From: Rugalucina vietnamica
Lineage: Eukaryota > Mollusca > Bivalvia > Lucinida > Lucinidae
Direction: 5' to 3'
Length of the DNA stretch: 64,000 nt
NCBI GenBank assembly: GCA_964017185.1
Contig: OZ024871.1
Coordinates: 21,986,488-22,050,487 of the forward strand
Part shown: piece by piece, positions 51,855 through 63,001 of the stretch
Position numbering within the stretch: position 1 is the stretch's first letter
How the letters are laid out: every line of letters begins with the position of its first letter
Translations under genes and position numbers: made by a program
Notes under the pieces: model-generated
Database searches by the model: none
What the model was told of the DNA's origin: nothing
What the model saw: the letters and a program-made list of their open reading frames with translations, nothing else

Positions 51855-52853
51855 AAAGTGCTGCAGGCTGATACCCCGCAATGCAAATTAAATGTAGTAC
51901 AAATGCACATAATATCTTGATGGCATTCACTGGAAACTGTATTTCAAAATTAAGGCAATACAAAGGGCCATAACTGTACTTATTTAACAACATTTATCCA
52001 TCTACAATACCAAACCACACCTTAAAGATATGAACTCCTTTACAAAGTTTGAAGAAAATTGATCAATAAATGTTCAAGATAAAAAAAGGCTGCCATGCTC
52101 CATCGCAAACACAATTCCCTGGCATTTCCCTGTCAATTCCCTGACATAATTTCAAATTTCCCTGACAACATCTTTGCTTGCTGTCTCTAATGACAGCTCA
52201 ATGGGACAATTCAGCTATTAATTACAATAAAACACGAATCAGAGATTAATTCAACATAAAATACACTTCTTGGTACCATTTGGTTAATGACTGCCTCAAA
52301 AGTATTGATGGGATGATGATGAATGCACTCAATAACAGGACTTGAATCTGGTATTTTCAAAATTCCCTGACAATTCCCTGACATTTATCAACAATTCCAA
52401 ATTTCCCTAATACATGTAGTTTGCAAAATTCCCTGACCTTGCAAAAAATTTAAATTTCCCTGACTTTTCCCTAACGCATGACAACCCTGTAAAACCGAGA
52501 AACAAAATTTTAACATAAATCAACCCTGTATAACCCAGAAACAAAATTTTAACATACATCAAGAGCCAACTTTTCCTTGATGCATGACAACCCTGTATAA
52601 CCCAGAAACAAAATATTTACATAAATCAAGAGCCATAACTCTGAACTTAGTAGATGAAATTTACCCATCTTTAATCATAAATCACTCCTTCCTGATATGA
52701 ACTCCTACAAAGTATGAAGAAAATTGGTCAATAAACACACATGATAGAGCCCAGAAACAAAGCGCTGACTAACGGACAGATTGACACTTGAATGCATTTT
52801 TTTGCAGAGGGTGTAACATAATACCCCACACTTTTTCAAGTGGTGGGGTATAA
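51855..52853 (+). mobile_element. Hairpin-ended element, family C
   Basis: The 5' part contains GATACCCCGC (51,870), complementary to the 3' hairpin ATACCCCACACTT/AAGTGGTGGGGTAT (52,821-52,850), which ends TAA. Core monomers near 51,957-52,085 and 52,622-52,755 share GATATGAACTCC and GAAGAAAATTG(A/G)TCAATAAA. Between them is a region of short repeats of TTCCCTGACA (52,108-52,470) and ACCCAGAAACAAAAT. ACTAACGGACAGATTGAC precedes the 3' hairpin. The 5' limit is uncertain and no clear 5' hairpin is visible. Confidence 0.6.
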
Positions 52854-52953
52854 AAAAGTGATTTAAAGAGTGTGTTCATTGTATGCAAAGTGAGATATAA
52901 ATGCTTTTACTGTACTTCAATCATGCCATTCACAATCACTGTAAAGTTCTCAC

Positions 52954-53073
52954 CTTGTATTTCATAGTTGACAAACACAATGATATTTCTCTCCAGTTTT
53001 TCAACTTGATTTTTTGCTGTAACATGAACAGTTTTCTTTCCTGATGTCTGATAGGTGTGGTGTACAATGGCAC
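52954..53073 (-). CDS. PKD/REJ gene exon 5 (end of PKD module b)
   Basis: Acceptor ATATTTCAG, donor TACAAG|GTGAGA. A clean 120-bp phase 1-1 exon. It reads AIVHHTYQTSGKKTVHVTAK, then NQVEKLERNIIVFVNYEIQ; H-T-Y-x3-G-K-K-T-V-H-V-T-A-K-N is a textbook PKD C-terminal strand. The phase-1 G is supplied by exon 4 and the next codon is completed by exon 6. Confidence 0.8.
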
Positions 53074-53826
53074 CTGAAATATTCATTTCAATCACTATTT
53101 TATCATGGTTACAATAATGGTCATCATCTATATATGCTATGCACCTAAGTTCTGTCTATAGTGTTTTTCACCTTTCATTTTCAGACAATTAAATTTAGCT
53201 TGGTATCTTGATTAAGAACATGTATAAATTTGTCAAACTGAGTCATCATTACACAACAATTGTATAATACAAGAGGACCAATGGTCCTGTAAACGCTCAC
53301 CTGAGATCTGCTACATAAACCAATAAACATGTTTGAATATTATAGTATTTAACCCCAGTGCAGGGGCAGATGCAGCCCCTGGGGATTTTTTTTCTCAGAA
53401 TAATCAATATTCTATCCATTTGCCAATTTCCTGCTGGCTTTTCCCTTCAAATGACATTTTAACAGTTTTCCCCATTTAAATGCATGGCCAACCCATATTG
53501 ACCTTGCCATAAAGTGGGTCAAGGTCATCACAGGGTCATGATTTATATAGGTCATCACAGGGTCATGATTTATATATACATTGTAGTACTTAAGCCATAG
53601 ATGCTTCACACCAAGTTTCTTCGAAATCGGTCCATCTGTTCCAGAGCAGATTTTTGAAGGGTTTATACCGTATATGGGCATGGCGGCCATCTTGGTCATG
53701 TGACCTTGATTATTTATATACACATTGATTCCCCAATTCTATAGATGCTTCACATGTAATTTGGCTTTGATTGGCCATGCGGTTTCAGAGGAGAAGATGT
53801 TTGCATATTATGTTGATATACATGTA

Positions 53827-55356
53827 CAAGAGGACCAATGGTCCTGTAAACGCTCCCCTGAGACCTGAGATATATACCAATAAACTTGGTTGACTAGAAT
53901 GGTAATATACATGTATATAACCCCAGGGCAGGGTCAGAGCAACCTCTGGAGTCAATTTCTTTTTTAAATCATAAAGATTCAGTACATTAGCAATTTACTG
54001 CAAGTTTTGCCCTTCAAATGACATTGTAACAATTTTTCCCATTCAAATACATGGGCAACCTAAGTTGACCTTGCCATAAAAAAAGGTCAAGGTCATCCCA
54101 GGATCATGATTTATATTAACTTTGTAGAGCTCCATTGTCTGATGCTTCATGCCAAGATTCAAACCCATAGGCCTTCTGGTTCTGGAGAAGAAGATTTTTT
54201 AAAGGTTTTTGCTATTTATAGCCATGGCGGCCATCTTGGTCATGTGACCTTGACCAATTATACAAACTTTCATTCACTCTTCCTAAGAATGCTCCATATA
54301 AAGTTTGGCTTTGATTGGCCAAGTGGTTTCAGAGAAGAAGATGTTTGAATATTATGGTCATACACATGTATATAGCCACGAGGCAGGGGCAGACAACCCT
54401 CTGGGCCGAAAATATTTTCAGAAACATAAATCTTCTGTCCATTTGCTCATTCCTAGCAAGTTTTTTTGCCATTTAATGACATTTTCCTATCTTTTCCCAT
54501 TCAAATGCATGGGCGGCCTAAGTTGACCTTGCTGTAAAAAAGGTCAAGGTCATCCCAGGGTCATGATTTATATAAACTTTGTAGAGCTCCATTACCTGAT
54601 GCTTCATGTCAAGTTTCAAAATCATAGGCCTTCTGGTTCTGGAGAAGAAGATTTTTAAAGGTTTTTGCTATTTATAGCCATGGCGGCCATCTTGGTCATG
54701 TGACCTAGACCGTTTATATAAACTTTTTTTCCCTCTTCCTAAGGATGCTCCACGTGAAGTTTGGCTTCGATTGGCAAAGCGGTTTCAGAGGAGAAGATGT
54801 TTCAATATTATGGAAATATACATGTATATAGCCCCGGGGCAGGGGCAGACAACCCCCAGGGGCCAAATTTTTTCCATATACATTAATTTTCTGTCTATTT
54901 GCTTATTCCCAGTAAGTTTTACCCATTTTATAGCATTTTACCATTTTTCCCCATTCAAATGCATTGGCGACCTAAGTTAAACTTGCCATAAAATAGGTCA
55001 AGGTCATCGCAGGATCATGATTTATATAACTTTTGTAGAGCTCCATTGCCTGGTGCTTCATGCCAAGTTTCAAGATCATAGGCCTTCCGGCTCTGGAGAA
55101 GAAGATTTTTAAAGGTTTTTGCTATTTATAGCCATGGCAGCCATCTTGGTCATGTGACCTGTATCATTTATGTACTTTTTCTTCCCCCTTCCTAAGGATG
55201 CTCCACATGAAGTTTGACTTTGATTGGCCCAGCGGTTTCAGAGGAGAAGTTGTTTGAAAAGTGTGGACGACGAGGACGACGAGGACGACGAGGACGGACG
55301 GCGGAGCATAGGTATACTATAAGCTCACCTGTGAGCCTTCGGCTCAGGTGAGCTAA
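53827..55356 (+). mobile_element. Hairpin-ended element, family A (copy A7b), nested
   Basis: 5' hairpin AGGACCAATGGTCCT, then GCTCCCCTGAG. Three monomers of the 'CTATTTATAGCCATGGCGGC' subtype. The 3' tract is GACGACGAGGACGACGAGGA and the hairpin ends TAA. It is inserted in A7a at a CATGTA site. Confidence 0.8.
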
Positions 55357-56232
55357 TAATGCCCCGGGGTTGGGGCAAATGAGCCCCTGGGGTCCAATTT
55401 TTTCAGAATCATTAATATTCAGTCCTACTGCCCATTTCCTGCAACACTTTCACTTTAAATGACATTTTAAAAGTTTTCCCCATTCCAATGCATTGGTGAC
55501 CTATGTTGACCTTGCCGTAAAATAGGTCAAGGTCATAATTTATAAACACATTATAGAACTTCAGTCCCCGATGCTTCATGCCAAGTTTCGTTGAAATCGG
55601 TCCATTGGTTCCGGAGAAGAAGAATTTTAAAGGATTTTTACCATATATGGGCATGGCGGCCATCTTGATCATGTGACCTGGATTATTTATAAACAAATTG
55701 GTTTTCCTTCCCATAGATGCTTCCTATAAAATTTGGCTTTGATTGGCCAAGTGGTATCAGAGAAGAAGATCTTTGAATATTTTTGTAATATACATGTATA
55801 TTGCCCCAGGGTGGGGGCAGACCATACCCTGGGGTCCAAATTTTTTTCAGAATTACCTACTTTCAGTCCATTTGCCCATTTCCTGCAAGTTTTGCCTTTC
55901 AAATGACATTTTAACAATTTTCCCCATTCAAATGCATGGGCGACAAATGTTGACCTTGCCGTAAAATAGGTCAAGGTCATCCAAAGGTCATAATTTATAT
56001 ACACATTGTAGTACTCTAGTCCCCAATGCTTCATGCCAAGTTTCATTGAAATCGGTCCAGTGGTTCCGGAGAAGAAGAATTTTGAAGGGTTTTTACCATA
56101 TATGGGCGTGGCGGCCATCTTGGTCATGTGACCTGGATTATTTATAAACACATTGGTTCCCCCTTCCCATAGATGCTTCATATAAAATTTGACATTTATT
56201 GGCCAAGCGCTTTCAGAGAAGAAGATCTTTGA

Positions 56233-57784
56233 CCAGAGGACCAATGGTCCTGTAAACGCTCACCTGAAACCTGAGATATATACCAATAAACTTGGTTGAC
56301 TAGAATGGTAATATACATGTATATAACCCAAGGGCCGGGTCAGAGCAACCCCTGGAGTCAATTTCTTTTTGATAACATAAAACTGCAGTCCATTTGCCAA
56401 TTTACTGCAAGTTTTGCCCTTCAAATGACATTTTAACAATTTTCCCCATTTAAATGCATGGGCGAGCTAAGTTTACCTTGCCGTAAAATAGGTCAAGGTC
56501 ATCCAAGGGTCATGATTTATACAAACTTTGTAGAGCTCCATTGCCTGATGCTTCATGCGAAGTTTCAAAATCATAGGCCTTCTGGTTCTGGAGAAAAAGA
56601 GATTTTTAAATGTTTTTGCTATTTATAGCCATGGCAGCCATCTTGGTCATGTGACTTTGACCATTTATATATACTTTCATTCCCACTTCCTAACAATGAT
56701 CCTCATAAAGTTTGGCTTTGATTGGCCAAGCAGTTTCAGAGAAGAAGATCTTTGAATATCACTGTAATATACATGTATATTGCCCCGGGGTGGGGGCAGA
56801 CAGACCCATGGGGTCCAAATTTTTTCAGAATCATCAATCTTAAGTCCATTTGCCCATTTCCTGCAAGTTTTTCCCTACAAATGACATTATAACACTTTTC
56901 CCCATTCAAATGCATGAGCGACCTATGTTGACCATGCCGTAAAATAGGTCAAGGTCATCCCAGGGTCATGATTTATAAAAACTTTGTAGAGCTCCAGTCA
57001 CTGATGCTTCACATTAAGTTTCAATATCATTGGCCTTCTGGTTCTGGAGAAGAAGATTTTTAAAGGAAGATTTTTTAAAGGTTTTTTCTATTTATAGCCA
57101 TGGCGGCCATCTTGGTCATGTGACCTTGACCATTTATATAAACTTTCTTTCCCCCTTCCCAAGGATGCTCCACATGAAGTTTGGCTTTGATTGGCCAAGC
57201 GGTTTCAGAGGAGAAGATGTTTCATTATTATGGAAATATACATGTATATAGCCCCAGGGCAGGGGCAGACAACCCCCCAGGGGCTAAAATTTTCCATTAA
57301 CATTAATCTTCTGTCCATTTGCATATTTCCAGTAAGTTTTACCCATTAAATAGCATTTTACCATTTTCCCCCATTCAAATGCATTGGCGACCTAAGTTGA
57401 CCTTGCCGTAAAATAGGTCAAGGTCATCCTAGGGTCATGATTTATATAAACTATGATGGGCCCATGTCCCCAATGCTACATACCAAGTTTCATGGAAATC
57501 GGCCCACTGGTTCTGGAGAAGAAGATTTTTAAAGGTTTTTGCTATTTATAGCCATGGCGGCCATCTTGGTCATGTGACCTGGACCATTTATATAAACTTT
57601 CATTCCCCCTTCCTAAGGATGCTCCACATGAAGTTTGGCTTTGATTGGCCGAGCGGTTTCAGAGGAGAAGACCTTTGAAATTGTGGACGACGGACGACGG
57701 ACGGACGACGGACGACGACGGACGGACGCCGGAGCATGGGTATACTATAAGCTCACCTGTGAGCCTTCGGCTCAGGTGAGCTAA
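56233..57784 (+). mobile_element. Hairpin-ended element, family A (copy A7c), nested
   Basis: 5' CCAGAGGACCAATGGTCCTG at 56,233; 3' hairpin ending TAA at 57,784. Inserted after GATCTTTGA of A7a. Its core is of the same subtype as A7b. Confidence 0.8.
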
Positions 57785-57982
57785 AAATGGTGGACGATGG
57801 ACGGACGACGACGGACGGACGACGGACAGACGACGGACGGCGGATCATGGCCATCCTATAAGCTCACCTTGTGAGCCTAACGGCTCAGGGTTAGGCTCAG
57901 GTGAGCTAATAAAGTGTGTTGCATCTTTGCCTCATTTATTGTTAAGTATAACTTTAGACCTATCCTTAGACCAGATAATTAC

Positions 57983-58226
57983 CTGCTTTTATCATATCTG
58001 TTTGATACCCATCTTCCAGTCAAAGGTCACATTAATCCCTGACAATACACTGGCCTTGAACTCTAGCCTCTCTCCCACCCTCCCAGCATAACCGTTCAGA
58101 TTCCAGTTATAGTCCTGGAATGTGAGGCTCATGGGTGGCTCCTGCACATAGAATGGGCTTCACAGGTCATAGGTCATGCTGCCAAGGTCAAGGTTACAGC
58201 TGTGACCTTGACTTTATATACGCCCT
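57983..58226 (-). CDS. PKD/REJ gene exon 4 (PKD a end, PKD b start), frame-damaged
   Basis: Acceptor TTTCTTTCAG, donor AAGCAG|GTAATT. Joined to exon 3 it reads HIYTEE|GVYKVKVTAV, a perfect PKD end. The protein then needs frame changes to continue: LGSMTYDL, then KP, then FYVQEPPMSLTFQDYNWN, GERLEFKASVLSGINVTFDW and KMG, and finally YQTDMIKA into exon 5. By my reading there are four small indels, each of about one base. The W-K-M-G segment is where W-x-F-G-D-G should be. Exon boundaries and phases still fit both neighbours. Confidence 0.6.
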
Positions 58227-59488
58227 CTGAAAGAAATAAAGTTATCTTTGTTATATCTGAGCCTATATTCTATTTCTATTTATGCTGAGACCAGTGGACT
58301 TGCTATCAAAAATCCATACATGTGATGAGCTCCTGGTGTGGAAGTGGGAGATTTGGATTTCATTTCAGGAAGATTGGGGTCTACTTCAGGGAGATTATGT
58401 GTCAGCATCTAAAATGCACAATTTTGCATGTTTTCATGCAACACCATCATTTTTTTCTGTCAAATTTGAAGCAATTTGCTTTCCCCTATCTTTCCCCCCC
58501 CCACCCGCCTTAGTTTCAAAATGCATAATGGTGCAGTAATCAGCTTATCCTTGTGTCTCATGTAATCATGAAAGCTAAAGGGGTAACCTGAACAATAAGA
58601 AGAGGCAGGGGATATTCCAAGTGTTATACTGTTGAAGCAGCAATGCTTGATCATGCAGAAATCTGTCAACTGAATGTCCATTTTCAGCTGATTTTTCTGT
58701 CTGATTCCAAATAAAAGTTTGCAAGTGCAATTTTATACAAGTATATATCTATCTCACTTTAATAAGTTAAAAGAAATTAAACTGTATTGCCTGTACTAAC
58801 CAAGAAAATGAAAAATCGATCCCAGACACAAATTTCTACTTTCATTTTTGAAATGTATACACTGGCCAAGGTCAAGGTCAACGGTGTACAGGTAAAATTT
58901 TTCCACTATCAATTTGACATATTGGCCGGAAATTTTACCCTGCGTTTACACTTTGAACAGGTACCTTTGTGGATGCTTGGGCCAATTTAACGCCTCGCTG
59001 CACCCAATACCCCTAAAGTGACACCACTAATTGTTGTTTCTCTCCTTTGTAATTACGTAACAGACACTACTTAATCCCTTTGTGACTTTCGTCTGTAAAG
59101 TGATTACCGTATTCTTCTGCCCTAAATGGACAGTTTGGAAAAAAATATGATAGGAAAATTCAGCATCCGGGAGATTCTAGAGGCTTTCCTGGAGGCCGGG
59201 ATATGGTCCTCATTTCCTGGATCCTCCCGGACGATCCGGGAGGAATCACATGTATGAAAATCATGACAATGTGTATATGACCATTTTAGTTTTAAATCAC
59301 TGAACCAGAGATAATAGGTCACCATGACCTCATTTCATTTTGGGTTATATGTTAAACAATCATCTAATACATCAGATTCTACCAACACACTCAGTTTAGC
59401 CTTTCTAGTTGGAGGGCAACTGTTCATCAAACATACACATAATATTCTAAAATGCTTCTTTTTTTCTTTCGAAGCCTTATGAACATAC
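58227..59488. other. Intron, nothing recognised
   Basis: No repeat family known to me. A local GC-rich palindromic stretch at 59,160-59,245 contains CCTGGAGGCCGGGATATGGT and GATCCTCCCGGACGATCCGG. Confidence 0.45.
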
Positions 59489-59622
59489 CTTCTGTATAGA
59501 TATGGTTCTCTTTAGCAGCCATTGTCATGTCAACATACATCTCAGAGAGCTGGAAACCAGTCACTTCCTGTCTGATACTATCTCCATAGTCAAACACAAA
59601 TTGAACATGGGAAATGGTGGAC
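59489..59622 (-). CDS. PKD/REJ gene exon 3 (PKD module a)
   Basis: Acceptor AATATTTGCAG, donor CAGAAG|GTATGT. An undamaged 134-bp exon, entering in phase 2 and leaving in phase 1. It reads STISHVQFVFDYGDSIRQEV, TGFQLSEMYVDMTMAAKE and NHIYTE. VQFVFDYGDS corresponds to the W-x-F-G-D-G strand and loop with W replaced by V, and NHIYTE|EG is the H-x-Y-x3-G motif completed in exon 4. Confidence 0.75.
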
Positions 59623-59633
59623 CTGCAAATATT

Positions 59634-59860
59634 GGTCATATGGGAGGATATTGGTGGTAGAGCTCCAGACTCGTAACTGTGAGGTCCTGAGTTAGATCCC
59701 CATTCGGGGGTGCCATTTTCTGATCTGTTATGTTCTTGAGCAAGACACATTAACTCCCAAGCATAATGCTTAATACCCAGGAAGCCGTGACTCAATCCCA
59801 ACATTACTGGAAATTTGCTGAATGGGACATTAAACCTCATTTCATGCAAGCAAGCAATGG
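59634..59860 (+). mobile_element. tRNA-derived SINE, V-SINE/RUDI-like
   Basis: The head GGTGGTAGAGCTCCAGACTC ... GAGTTAGATCC has A- and B-box character. The body has TTCTTGAGCAAGACACATTA, a phrase typical of V-SINE-type elements, and the tail GGGACATTAAACC ends in AAGCAAGCAA. It begins 12 bp upstream of exon 3 in the intron, antisense to the PKD/REJ gene. Confidence 0.6.
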
Positions 59861-60115
59861 AACTTAACATATCTAAGCTTCTTTTTTTGGAGGTAGATGT
59901 GAATAACTGAGTAGAGTAGTGCATGTGTATTTCTCAACAAGTCAACTTAGAAGCGTTGGGCTAGTTTCTGGTATATGGGTAATTGGAAATTATGTACACC
60001 ATTAATAAACTTAAAATGTACATGTATAAGCCATACTAGATAGACATCATTAACAGATTGGTCTTGTCATGGCTCATCTAAACGCAGTGTCAATGTCCAG
60101 ACATTAATATCAGTA

Positions 60116-61246
60116 CCAGAGGACCAATGGTCCTGAGAACGCTCACCTGGAGCCTGATCTTGGAGCATTAAATCATGAAATGACCTTGACCTTGAATATA
60201 TACACACCTTTATTGGCTTCATAAGTTGTCTGCATCTGCCAAATTTCAGGTCTCAGGCTGCAATAGTTTCCAAAACCTGTGATTTCTGAGAAAACCATAA
60301 TCTTAATTTTGATATTTAAATGACCTTGGGTCAAGGTCAAGAAACTGACCTTAATTAATTACACACCTTCACTGACTCCATTAGTTGTCTGCATCTAGCA
60401 ACTTTCAGGTCCCAGGCTGCAATAGTTTCCAAAATATCCATTGCCTATGTTTCTTAAACTTGACCTTGCCATAAAAAAGGTCAAGGTCATTCCAGAGTCA
60501 TCATTTGAATAAACTATGATGGGCTGGAGTCCCAAATGCTACATACCAAGTTTAGGGAAAATCGGCCTGCTGGTTCTGGAGAAGATTTTTGAGTGTTTTT
60601 TACCATATATGGGCATGGTGGCCATCTATGTCATGTGACCCGGATTTCACGATCAAACTTTCATTCCCCCTACCCATGGATACTCCACATAAAATTTCAC
60701 TTTGATTGGTCAAGCATAGTGTGTATGGATGACAGACCTGCCAAGGTCAATAGATGACCTTGACCTAAATTAATAATATACCTTCAAGTACTCTATTAGT
60801 TGTTTGCATCTACCACTTTTCAGGTCTCAGGCTGCAATAGTTTTCAAAAAATTCATAGTTTTCGCCTTTTCCTATGTAAAAGCCTATGTTTCCAAAATAG
60901 ATCTTGCTGTAAAATAGGTCAAGGTCATCCCAGGGTCATCATTTTTGCAAACTATGATGGGCTGGAGTCCCCAATGCTACATACCAAGTTTTGTGGAAAT
61001 GGGCCCACCGGTTCTGGAGAAGAAGATTTTTGAAGGGTTTTTACCATATGTGGGCGTGGCGGCCATCTTGGTCATGTGACCAAGATCCCGTGAACAAACT
61101 TTCATTCCCCCTACCCATGGAGGCCCCACATAAAATTTCAACTTGATCGGCCAAGCTGTTTCAGAGAAGAAGATCTTTGAAAATGTGGACGGCGATGGAT
61201 GGACGGACGCCAGATCATGGCCATCCTATAAGCTCAGGTGAGCTAA
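60116..61246 (+). mobile_element. Hairpin-ended element, family A (copy A8)
   Basis: 5' CCAGAGGACCAATGGTCCTG, then GCTCACCTGGAGCC. Two and a half monomers. The 3' terminus is reduced to TATAAGCTCAGGTGAGCTAA, so the left arm of the 3' hairpin is lost. Positions 60,294-60,325 preserve the uninterrupted sequence at which element D is inserted in A5. Confidence 0.8.
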
Positions 61247-61303
61247 AATTGTAAACCTCACATGAGGCAAGAGCAAGGCATTTTCAATTAGCAATGAGAT
61301 ATA

Positions 61304-62828
61304 CCAGAGGACCATTGGTCCTGAGAAAGCTCACCTGAAGCATGATCTTGGAGTTTTAAGTCATCATGAAATGACCTTTAATACTCGAACAACTTTATTG
61401 ACTTCACAAGTTGTCTGCATCTGCAAAGTTTCAGGTCTCAGGCTGCAATAGTTTCCAAACCCAGTGATTTCTGAGAAATCCATGATTTCAATTTTGATAT
61501 TTAAATGACCTTGTGTCAAGGTCAACAAATGACCTTGGCCTTCATTAATTACTTACCTTCATTTACTCTTTCAGGTCTCAGGCTGCAACAGTTTCCAAAA
61601 TATCCATTGTTTTCGCCTTTTCCCATGTAAAAGCCTATGTTTCCAAAATTGACCTTGCCGTAAAATAGGTCAAGGTCATCCTAGGGTATCATTTCAACAA
61701 ACTATGATGGACTGGAGTCCCAACTGCTACATACCAAGTTTCGCGTTAATCGGCCAGCCGGTTCTGGAGAAGATTTTTGAGTGGTTTTTACCATGGGCAT
61801 GGCGGCCATCTTGGTCATGTGACCTAAATTTCGCGATCACACTTTCGTTCACCCTACCCAAGGACGCTCCACATAAAATTTAACTTTGATTGGCCAAGCA
61901 GTTTCAGAGAAGAAGATCTTTGAAAATTGTGTATGGACGACAGACTGGCCAAGGTCAAGAGATGACCTTGACCTAAATTAATCACATACCTTCATCTACT
62001 CCATTGGTTGTTTGCATCTACCACTTTTCAGGCCTCAGGCTGCAATAGTTTTCAAAAAAATCCATAGTTTTCACTTTTTCCCATGTAAAAGCCTATGTTT
62101 CCTAAATTGACATTGCCGTCAAATAGGTCAAGGTCATCCTATGGTCATCATTTGATCAAATTATGATGGGTTGGAGTCCCAAATGCTACATACCAAGTTT
62201 CATGAAAATCGGCCAGCCGGTTCTGGAGAAGAAGATTTTTTAGTGGTTTTTACCATATATGGGTGTGGCGGCCATCTTGGTCATGTGACCTGGATTTCGC
62301 AATCAAACTTTCGTCTCCCCTACCCATGGATGCTCCACATAAAATTTCACTTTGATTGGCCAAGCAGTTTCAGAGAAGAAGATCTTTGAAAAGTGTGCAT
62401 GGACGACAGACTGGCCAAGGTCCATAGATGACCTTGACCTAAATTAATCACATACCTTCTTTTACTCCATTAGTTGTTTGCATCTATCACTTTTCAGGCC
62501 TCAGGCTGTAATAGTTTTCAAAAAATCCATAGTTTTCACTTTTTCCCATGTAAAAGCCTATGTTTCCAAATTTGACCTTGCCGTAAAATAGGTCAAGGTC
62601 ATCCAAGGGTCATCATTTTATAAAACTATGATGGGCTGAAGTCCCTGATGCTACATACCAAGTTTCGTGGAAATCGGCCCACCGGTTCTGGAGAAGAAGA
62701 TTTTTGAGCGGTTTTTACCATATATGGGCGTGGCGGCCATCTTGGTCATGTGACCTAGATTTCGCGATCAAACTTGAAATGCCACTACCCAAGGAGGCTC
62801 CACATAAAATTTCAACTAGATCGGCCAA
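61304..62828 (+). mobile_element. Hairpin-ended element, family A (copy A9), 3'-truncated
   Basis: 5' CCAGAGGACCATTGGTCCTG at 61,304 and three monomers; it stops inside a monomer at GATCGGCCAA (62,828) without the tract or 3' hairpin. Clean examples of the paired TGACCTTG ... AGGTCAAGGTCA motif lie at 61,650-61,678. Confidence 0.8.
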
Positions 62829-62921
62829 TAGTAAATTGGTTGGGAGAGACAGAATTCAATTGAGCTGTTTTATGTATATCGGTAGCATATAATTGATTGT
62901 CATAAACACAAATCGAGTTAC

Positions 62922-63001
62922 CTTATCAAAGAGTTTCACTGGGGCTGCCTGTGATCTTATTGTCTACAGATAGTCATACCATTTAAATGGCTTGTTGTAA
63001 C
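62922..63001 (-). CDS. PKD/REJ gene exon 2, frame-damaged
   Basis: Acceptor CTGTTTCAG, donor GATAAG|GTAACT, both good. With the phase-1 G of exon 1 it reads GYNKPFKWYDYL. A one-base change of frame gives VDNKITGSPSETL, and a second would reach exon 3 in phase 2. Both breaks are single missing bases by my reading. Confidence 0.5.

Larger units (their letters stand above)
53270..57909 (+). mobile_element. Hairpin-ended element, family A (copy A7a), interrupted twice by its own family
   Basis: The 5' hairpin AGGACCAATGGTCCT lies at 53,274 and the 3' hairpin with TAA ends at 57,909. Two complete copies (53,827-55,356 and 56,233-57,784) sit inside. Removing them restores normal core junctions: ATACATGTA / TTGCCCCGGGG at the first, GATCTTTGA / AAT(G)GTGGACGA at the second. 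The element itself then has about three monomers and a long GGACGGACGACGGACAGACG tract. Confidence 0.75.

Noticed and set aside
36402-62828. Recurring plus-strand frames reading GSGEEDF and GGHLGHVT in family A
   Set aside because: They follow the monomer, stop within each monomer, and have no start or domain; the DNA motifs, not the peptide, are conserved.
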